Below are positions 4,764 to 7,307 of a DNA stretch of 7,307 bases, one piece after another. Source of the DNA: Campylobacter sp. (lineage in GTDB: Bacteria > Campylobacterota > Campylobacteria > Campylobacterales > Campylobacteraceae); assembly GCA_017940085.1 (NCBI GenBank), contig JAGAZK010000211.1, positions 1-7,307 of the forward strand, given 5' to 3'. Made by a program: the position numbers and the translations under genes. Position 1 is the stretch's first letter, and every line of letters begins with the position of its first letter. The notes under the pieces were generated by a model, which did no database searches, was not told where the DNA came from, and was given only the letters and a program-made list of their open reading frames with translations.

Positions 4764-7307
4764 ATGAATTTTTCTCAAAATTTCAAAAGTCGGTTTTTTG
4801 TAGCGGTCTGTTCGGTAGCTGTTTTATCCACGAGTGCGACATACGCTGCTACTTGTAATGATGGAGTTAAGTATGCTATTGGTGGCTATAGAATGTCATT
4901 TCAACAATCACGATGTAAGCTTTCGTATAAACCTAGTGCTTGCCAAGCTTTAAGTGCAGAGCAAGTTTTAAATGAAACTACGGTTGCACCTTTTTTGAGT
5001 TTTAGTGTTGATGGCAATGAAATTAGCTATTATACAGGCAATGGAAACAATGCGGATGGCACTTTATTGGCTAGACCAAATTCAATGAGTCCGATGAAAT
5101 TTGATCCAGCTACTTATACATTTGATTTAAATTCGCTCGGTGGTAAATCAGCTCAGTTTAGTTCTTCGAAATCTCTTGATTTGGCATTTGCTGCTGGCAA
5201 TATGGAAACAAACAAAAGGATGGCTATAAATCTTAAATTTGACAATATTCAAAGCTATTGTAGTGATAGCGGTTCTAGTGAATGTAAGCTAAATGTATCA
5301 TTTTTGCCACTATATTTGTATAATGGAAAATCTCTACAACAAAGAGGCAATCCGCTTTTTATTTGTTTGCAAGATATAAATATAGTTAAAGGCGTGGATA
5401 TTAGAGCATCTTTAGAGCCTACTACTCAACAATATGCTTGCAATCACCAAATCAAATCAGGTAATTTTTATACTATCACAAATAGAACTGATTCGGCTAA
5501 ATTTACTATCACTTTAAACAAATCTCAAATTTCACAAGATTTTGCTCTTATTTATGATGTAGTAGGTAATAACGCTGATGGTCTTACGGCATTTCCTTGG
5601 AAATTAGAATATTCCGAACAAGCTTGTTTTGTTCCACAAAAACCAAACACTCCGCCACCTACACCTGCAATAGAGCATAATTCAACATTTAATTTTAGTC
5701 CTAGAATTATAGAAAAAAGAAGTTTTGGTTATATAATGGGTGGCAAATTAGCAGGTAATTTATCTGTTGCTTGGTCAGCACAAGGTTCTACTAAAAATAC
5801 TCTTAGCACAGATCAAAGAGAAATCATCTCTATCACACTCAAAGACGGCAATGGCAAAGACGCTCCTTGGGCTAGCAAAATTGGCTGGATATTCCACCCA
5901 CATATTATGGCTAATCTATATACTGGAAAATGCAAAGCAGAGTGGATTACGACCGGTGATGAATTTGATGGAGTTGGGACTTTTAATGTCAGCAATAAGA
6001 CAAGATATATTATGAAAGCACTACATGGTAGAGATTTAGACGATCCAAGCTCTGATGTAGCTGGTTCCGGATCCAACCCAGAATTAAATGCACTGTATAA
6101 TGAAGTGCATGAGAAATACCAAAATATCCTAAAAGGTTGTAGCAATTCTTTTGGCGAGATGAGAGTAGGTATCGATGATGACGGTGGATTTCACTCACAT
6201 ATGTCATATTCTTTGTTTGATTTTAGGGTTAAAAATGCACCAGGTATAAATTATGAAAATATGGAGATTAGCGTTACTTATATGAACGGAAACAAAAAAG
6301 TAACAGAAAAAGCCGTATTTACCGCTAGACCTGATAGAATTGTATTAGCCGACAAAGACAGAACTTTCCCAAATGCTAAATCTACAAACGCATATAGAGT
6401 AGATTGCGAAGGCGGTAAGGATTGTTTTAATACGAACATTTATCCTATTTCAGGGCTAGAATACAAAATCAACAAATCTTCTAACACAGGCTATCAAAAG
6501 ACTAATCCTTTGCCATTAGAACACAACCTTGTGGCAGTCGATATAAACGGCAAGATCGTAGATACATACACCAAAACAATCCCAGCTACGATAGTTAATG
6601 CTTCAAATAATATTGTGATAAATGGAATAAAACACAATCTTGGCAATACAAATGTAGGGGTTGAAGCTGTGTTTGAAAATGGTGTCGGATACATAAGAAC
6701 TCCTGGTAAAGATTATTTTAAATACGACAAATCAGGTCATACTTTTGTGCAGATTATAGATAATAGTGTGAGCGGTGATTGTTTGGCAGGTAAGTTTAAT
6801 AATACTTTTTGGGAAACATACGGTTACGGGGTAGATGATATGATGATTAGACCTATAGGGTGCGATACCGTGCTTATCCCTAAACCACAAAGTGTCGCTA
6901 AAGCCGCAAGAACAATATTCCAAAGAAACTATAATAGATTTAATAATGTTTATGGTTTTGGAAAAAATGATTTTGATACATCTAATTCTGCAGAAAGTAG
7001 TGGGGATTTTTGGTATATATTTAGCCCAACTAGTATAAGAGTATCTCACACAAATAGTGATTATTTTCCAAATATGACATATTATGATGATCTTACAGAT
7101 GGTAGTGATGTTTCTTTTTTGGATGCAAATGGTTCAACTAATAACAAAAGAAAAAGACAAAATTTAGTATATGCAAATCTAGATCTTAATATCACAGCAT
7201 ATAATGGAGATGGCTCTATAGCTGGAGCATATACTTCAGGTCAGTTTGAAACATTATCGTCAAGACCTTATGATAAAAGATTTCCAAATAGAAACAAACC
7301 AAGACAA
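4764..7307 (+). CDS. large exported cysteine-rich protein, function unknown (weakly MshQ/DUF6701-like), 3' end outside window
   Basis: Open for 848 codons from an ATG preceded by AAAGGAG (4753-4759) to the last base, with no stop. Residues 1-28 are a Sec signal peptide: Lys8/Arg10, hydrophobic 11-21, cleavage probably after TYA28. There is no proper lipobox. The N-terminal domain (about 30-290) has eight cysteines: 31, 51, 60, 166, 174, 201, 226, 288. A proline-rich linker follows at 291-301. The second part (302-848) has cysteines 390, 459, 548, 554, 673 and 700 and looks rich in beta strands. Around 500-590, a strand-rich segment, then FTARPDRIVL (519-528), then AVDINGKIVDTY, recalls the RPDRF-type motif of DUF6701 in MshQ, a large protein of MSHA pilus loci. 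This resemblance is from memory and weak. Three D/E-x-N-x-S/T sequons (Asn306, Asn789, Asn809) fit PglB glycosylation. Location is periplasmic, outer surface or secreted. Adhesin or pilus-associated roles are guesses. Confidence 0.88.
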   Translation, partial: MNFSQNFKSRFFVAVCSVAVLSTSATYAATCNDGVKYAIGGYRMSFQQSRCKLSYKPSACQALSAEQVLNETTVAPFLSFSVDGNEISYYTGNGNNADGTLLARPNSMSPMKFDPATYTFDLNSLGGKSAQFSSSKSLDLAFAAGNMETNKRMAINLKFDNIQSYCSDSGSSECKLNVSFLPLYLYNGKSLQQRGNPLFICLQDINIVKGVDIRASLEPTTQQYACNHQIKSGNFYTITNRTDSAKFTITLNKSQISQDFALIYDVVGNNADGLTAFPWKLEYSEQACFVPQKPNTPPPTPAIEHNSTFNFSPRIIEKRSFGYIMGGKLAGNLSVAWSAQGSTKNTLSTDQREIISITLKDGNGKDAPWASKIGWIFHPHIMANLYTGKCKAEWITTGDEFDGVGTFNVSNKTRYIMKALHGRDLDDPSSDVAGSGSNPELNALYNEVHEKYQNILKGCSNSFGEMRVGIDDDGGFHSHMSYSLFDFRVKNAPGINYENMEISVTYMNGNKKVTEKAVFTARPDRIVLADKDRTFPNAKSTNAYRVDCEGGKDCFNTNIYPISGLEYKINKSSNTGYQKTNPLPLEHNLVAVDINGKIVDTYTKTIPATIVNASNNIVINGIKHNLGNTNVGVEAVFENGVGYIRTPGKDYFKYDKSGHTFVQIIDNSVSGDCLAGKFNNTFWETYGYGVDDMMIRPIGCDTVLIPKPQSVAKAARTIFQRNYNRFNNVYGFGKNDFDTSNSAESSGDFWYIFSPTSIRVSHTNSDYFPNMTYYDDLTDGSDVSFLDANGSTNNKRKRQNLVYANLDLNITAYNGDGSIAGAYTSGQFETLSSRPYDKRFPNRNKPRQ

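Noticed and set aside
4764..4811. Lipoprotein signal at Cys16 of the exported protein
   Set aside because: The residues before Cys16 (VAV) do not form a lipobox, and hydrophobic sequence continues past it; a Sec cleavage near residue 28 fits better.
5767..6207. Short open frames on both strands around 5767-6207
   Set aside because: They lie out of frame or antisense within the long exported-protein gene, which is open throughout this region.
6494..7049. Minus-strand open frames of 66 and 105 codons
   Set aside because: They are antisense to the exported-protein gene, with no start signals or recognisable product.

Overview
The window looks like the chromosome of a Campylobacter species or close relative. 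The evidence is AT-rich DNA, intergenic stretches dominated by the hexamer AAATTT, TATAAT-type -10 boxes without clear -35 boxes, and epsilonproteobacterial-looking IspG and DnaB proteins. The frequent AAATTT suggests a non-jejuni lineage (concisus/fetus/hyointestinalis type), but species cannot be fixed from this sequence.

Layout. Positions 1-347 (minus) hold a RelE/ParE-type toxin-antitoxin pair whose toxin runs off the left edge. It is divergent from ispG (446-1507, plus), an isoprenoid-pathway enzyme. A 261-bp gap follows, built from AAATTT hexamers mostly spaced at about one helical turn, containing a 17-bp inverted repeat and two perfect 16-bp palindromes. Next comes dnaB (1769-3178, plus), the replicative helicase. 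Its stop codon overlaps the start of a second toxin-antitoxin pair: a small ribbon-helix-helix-like antitoxin (3171-3383) and a MazF/PemK ribonuclease (3370-3741). Converging on these from the right is a third pair on the minus strand, mntA-hepT (4560-3873), a nucleotidyltransferase antitoxin with a HEPN ribonuclease toxin. After a divergent AT-rich promoter region, a large exported-protein gene starts at 4764 (plus) and stays open to the last base, giving at least 848 residues. It has a signal peptide, many cysteines, a proline-rich linker and three bacterial N-glycosylation sequons, but no recognised function.

How it fits together. Two housekeeping genes are interleaved with three unrelated toxin-antitoxin modules, and each module-related junction uses the same 8-nt ATG/stop overlap. 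The dnaB-linked module has no visible promoter of its own and may be expressed by read-through and translational coupling from the helicase gene. The large exported protein is the least explained item. The helically phased AAATTT array upstream of dnaB is the most striking non-coding structure. No RNA gene, CRISPR array, insertion sequence or attachment site was seen, and no gene-free stretch exceeds 300 bases.
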